A stretch of 15,632 nt of DNA from NCBI GenBank assembly GCA_003648395.1, contig QMPB01000034.1, positions 1 to 15,632 of the forward strand, written 5' to 3'. The notes beneath the pieces are model-generated. The model worked only from the letters and a program-made list of their open reading frames with translations. It was not told the origin of the DNA and did no database searches. This document shows, piece by piece, positions 13,015 through 15,632 of this stretch. The stretch comes from Bacteroidota bacterium (lineage in GTDB: Bacteria > Bacteroidota > Bacteroidia > Bacteroidales > UBA1556). Every line of letters starts with the position of its first letter. The stretch's first letter is position 1. The translations under genes and the position numbers were made by a program.

Positions 13015-14973
13015 TTATTCAACAATCATTTTCTTAGTTACAGAAGTATTTCCAGCTTGAACAGTGTAGAAATAAATTCCACTTGTTAAGTTATTTGAAG
13101 AAATAGTTACAGTATGTGTTCCTGTACTTAAAGTACCATAGTTTTCAGTATAAACTTTTTGTCCAGTAATATTAATAATCTCAATACTTACATTAGCAGA
13201 TTTATTAAGATTAACATCAATTTGAGATGTTCCATTAAATGGATTTGGACGGTTTTGAGATACACTGATATTATTTTTGTTAATTTCACTTACACCAATA
13301 GTACTTGTGGTGAAGTCAGCTTCAACAAAAGAAATACCTTTTAAATATTGAATAGTAACAACATCAAGAGGAGTAGTTCCTAAGTCTAATTCTGCTACAG
13401 GGATAGTATAAGTTCCATTATCACTAAGAACTATGTCAGACATATAATGAAAGAAGCAATCACCTTCAGGTCCAGTTCCTTTAGTAAAGTTAACAGCTTG
13501 AGTCTGTTTTCCAGTAACAACATCATAACCAACAGCAACTATATCAGGGAAAAGATCTTGTGGATATCCACTAGGATCAAGAATAGCAGAACCTAAAGCA
13601 GTATCAGTATCAGTCCAAGTAGCAAAAACTTTAGTTCCATCAGCAGTTCTACCAGCTTGTAGTCTTAAGTCCCAACCAATAGCATCAGTACCAGAACCAT
13701 ATCCCGAATTTGCTGCATCAACTGCTACAGTTGTAACATCACCTAAATGAACAGCATCCCAACCAGTAGCTGTCGTAAAGATATCAAAAATTGGGTTAGA
13801 TAAACTTGCATTAGCAAAGTAGAAAGAATATCCTAGAGAGTCATTATGATCAGAAGAAGCAGCAGCAACTCTTGCAATTATGTGTAAGTTTCCATTAGCA
13901 TCAACTGTTCCATCATTACTTCCGCCAAATGAAGGACGAGCATAATTAGCACTTGGAGTCTTCATTGGTTGAAGATAATCAGTAATTGTTGTAAGAGAAC
14001 CAAAATCAAATATTGGCATTTTAGCCCAGTTTGCACCAGCATCAGTAGTTTTCCATACTATTGGTTGGTAAGAACGTAAGTCATTTGTTACATCACGACC
14101 TACACTCCAAAAATATCCTGTCATGCCATCAGCAGACCATGCAGTATTAAATGCTGAGTATATACCCATATCACCATCACCGTCTACAACAAAATTTTCT
14201 TGGAATTTAGTTACAGTCCAATCAACATTCTTTTTGTTAACATTCCATACACCTTCATATACTTTAATAGTATCTAAAGAGTAAGGAGTTGCTGTATAAT
14301 TAGTTCCCATTACGTGGAATTTACCATCAGAAGTAGATTGTAATCCCATACGAGGCAGAGCACCATAAGTAGGTAAATAATCATGGCTAATTATAGTATT
14401 GTTTAATTGCATGCTACCTAAAAATGCATGTTGCCATACGTTAGAAGATACACCATCGTGTGAAGGACCGAAAACAACAATAAATGCACTGTCTGCAACA
14501 GTATTTCCAGTTGGATTATATAGTACACCACCTGGGTAACGATTATTATAACCTGTTGCGTTAGGGAATGCCATGTTAGAAGTCCATGTATCACCACCAT
14601 CTCTTGATTGAGAACTAATGATATCTCCTGATGAAGTTCCACCACTTACTGCTGGGTCACCTCTATGAGTAAAATGTATAACTCCAATATCTTCATTAAC
14701 TGTTAATGGAGAACATTGTTCAACAAGATATCCATATACGTTAGCTGATGATGATAATTGTGCTATTGAAATTGATTTGCTACTAGCACTCTTTTTAAAA
14801 ATAGGCTTTGCTGCAAGGTTTGTATTGTTTTTTGTAGGAACATAAGCAACTTCTTTGTCTGCAAATTGTTCTCCACTTTGGTTAGTGTTAACTTTGTGTA
14901 CGCTGTTAACGCTTTGCCCAATTGCCCAAGATGTGATTCCAAGGCTTAATGCGAATAGTAATCCTTTTTTCAT
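13015..14973 (-). CDS. T9SS-exported Asp-box (sialidase-like propeller) protein
   Basis: This 652-residue protein has a signal peptide (MKKGLLFALSLGITSWAIGQ, 1-20). Its large central region (about 80-550) has at least two Asp-box motifs, SRDGGDTW (123-130) and TTDAGANW (309-316), the turn signature of sialidase/BNR-type beta-propellers. A T9SS type A sorting domain follows at about 567-652 (QNRPNPFNGTSQI, then LTSGIYFYTV and a KKMIVE end). It should be secreted through the outer membrane, and its sorting domain removed. No sialidase catalytic Arg triad is evident to me, so enzymatic activity is not claimed. Its codons look visibly richer in G and C than those of neighbouring genes, which may reflect high expression. 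A terminator follows; the 166-base upstream gap contains only a possible -7 box. Confidence 0.85.
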   Translation of the reverse strand: MKKGLLFALSLGITSWAIGQSVNSVHKVNTNQSGEQFADKEVAYVPTKNNTNLAAKPIFKKSASSKSISIAQLSSSANVYGYLVEQCSPLTVNEDIGVIHFTHRGDPAVSGGTSSGDIISSQSRDGGDTWTSNMAFPNATGYNNRYPGGVLYNPTGNTVADSAFIVVFGPSHDGVSSNVWQHAFLGSMQLNNTIISHDYLPTYGALPRMGLQSTSDGKFHVMGTNYTATPYSLDTIKVYEGVWNVNKKNVDWTVTKFQENFVVDGDGDMGIYSAFNTAWSADGMTGYFWSVGRDVTNDLRSYQPIVWKTTDAGANWAKMPIFDFGSLTTITDYLQPMKTPSANYARPSFGGSNDGTVDANGNLHIIARVAAASSDHNDSLGYSFYFANASLSNPIFDIFTTATGWDAVHLGDVTTVAVDAANSGYGSGTDAIGWDLRLQAGRTADGTKVFATWTDTDTALGSAILDPSGYPQDLFPDIVAVGYDVVTGKQTQAVNFTKGTGPEGDCFFHYMSDIVLSDNGTYTIPVAELDLGTTPLDVVTIQYLKGISFVEADFTTSTIGVSEINKNNISVSQNRPNPFNGTSQIDVNLNKSANVSIEIINITGQKVYTENYGTLSTGTHTVTISSNNLTSGIYFYTVQAGNTSVTKKMIVE

Positions 14974-15030
14974 GTTAATTAATTTTAGTTAAACTTTGTG
15001 TTATTTTGTATCTGTCTAGTTTATTGCTTA

Positions 15031-15038
15031 CAAAATTA
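15031..15038 (-). promoter_or_regulatory. Candidate -7 box for the Asp-box T9SS protein
   Basis: The minus strand reads TAATTTTG (TAnnTTTG), about 58 bases upstream of the start. No properly spaced -33 TTG is visible. The gap 14974-15139 shows nothing else. Confidence 0.35.
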
Positions 15039-15139
15039 CTAATTTTATTTGATAATAAAAATAGAATTATAGAACAATATGTTATTTTTTTATATTTATA
15101 AATAACTGAAAATCAATATTAATAGGCTAGAGGTTTAAC

Positions 15140-15632
15140 TTATTCGTGGATATATACTCTTTTTACCCTTGGCGAAATAGAGGTTAAAAGCTCATAAGCA
15201 ATAGTATTAATACTTCTTGCTAACTCAATTATTGATGGATTTTCTCCAAAAATACATACTTCATCTCCTTCTTTTGCATTAATACCACTTAGGTCAATCA
15301 TACACATATCCATACAGACATTCCCAATAATTGGAGCATTTTCCCCATTAATAATAACATAACCATTGCCTTGGCTAAATCTTCTGTCAAACCCATCGGC
15401 ATAACCTATTGGAATAGTTGCAATTGTCATATTATGCTTTGCGATAAATGCTCTATTATACCCTACACTCTCACCCGCTTTTATGTGTTTTATTTGTGAA
15501 ATAATACTTTTAAGCTTACTAACAATATTAAGGTTGTTTTGTTTTTCTTTATCAGAAGCAATTCCGTAAAGTCCTATTCCAAGTCTAACCATCTCGTATT
15601 GAGATTTAGGAAATCTGGTGATAGCGGCAGAA
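15140..15632 (-). CDS. alr: Alanine racemase, C-terminal part (N-terminus beyond the right edge)
   Basis: The frame continues through the right edge (the upstream residues read SAAITRFPKSQYE before MVRLGIGLYG), so this is the distal third of a PLP-dependent alanine racemase. The visible part covers the end of the TIM barrel and the C-terminal beta domain. It includes the catalytic-base tyrosine in VGYNRAF (codon near 15458-15460), IPIGYADGFDR, the substrate-contacting MD of NVCMDMCMIDL, and the terminal SPRVKRVY. The enzyme makes D-alanine for peptidoglycan. In many Bacteroidota this domain is fused behind a MurF ligase domain as a bifunctional protein; the window cannot show whether that is so here. 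It is transcribed toward the Asp-box protein gene, with a 166-base gap between. Confidence 0.93.
   Translation of the reverse strand, partial: SAAITRFPKSQYEMVRLGIGLYGIASDKEKQNNLNIVSKLKSIISQIKHIKAGESVGYNRAFIAKHNMTIATIPIGYADGFDRRFSQGNGYVIINGENAPIIGNVCMDMCMIDLSGINAKEGDEVCIFGENPSIIELARSINTIAYELLTSISPRVKRVYIHE

Noticed and set aside
12907..13089. 60-codon + strand ORF
   Set aside because: It runs through the terminator at 12963-12992 and into the 3' end of the T9SS gene on the other strand.
13015..14973. Active sialidase
   Set aside because: Asp boxes are present, but I could not identify the catalytic Arg triad or a FRIP-type motif. Asp boxes also occur in non-enzymatic propellers.

Overview
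The window is a low-G+C chromosomal segment from a member of the Bacteroidota, probably a free-living, gliding-clade-like or marine lineage; I cannot place it to genus. Three things support this. Two large secreted proteins end in type IX secretion system (T9SS) type A sorting domains. Several promoters match the Bacteroidota consensus (TTG, then about 19-20 bases, then TAnnTTTG). The intergenic repeats look like those common in this phylum. No rRNA, tRNA, CRISPR array, transposase or phage gene is visible.

Layout from left to right. (1) The 3' end of a modular T9SS cargo protein, Ig-like/lamin-tail modules twice and then a sorting domain (1-1793, +), is followed by a 357-base repeat-rich gap. 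(2) Three leftward genes follow: a secreted S28/S37-type serine peptidase behind a tandem-repeat leader, a YjjG-type HAD nucleotidase, and an XRE-S24 (LexA/CI-like) repressor. (3) Divergent from the repressor is a secreted conserved protein of unknown function with a TTG start (5614-6630, +). It is followed by two small + strand genes of 75 and 77 codons, each behind a promoter of almost identical design. The second ends at a strong bidirectional terminator. (4) A leftward two-gene unit encodes a six-helix K+ channel followed by a large MscS-type channel, an osmotic/ionic homeostasis pair. Divergent from it is a small outer-membrane beta-barrel protein. (5) A leftward tilS / gamma-carbonic-anhydrase pair overlaps by 14 bases. 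(6) A leftward T9SS-exported Asp-box (sialidase-like propeller) protein has a clear terminator. (7) The C-terminal part of alanine racemase runs off the right edge.

Most of this is ordinary accessory and housekeeping content. The part most worth a second look is 6700-7680. There the 77-residue protein reads like a stand-alone T9SS sorting-domain fold with no signal peptide or passenger. The preceding 75-residue membrane-anchored protein ends in a motif resembling the first strand of such a domain. Both share a conserved upstream promoter box at the same distance from the -7 element. I infer co-regulation and possibly a split or decayed exported-protein unit; function is unknown.
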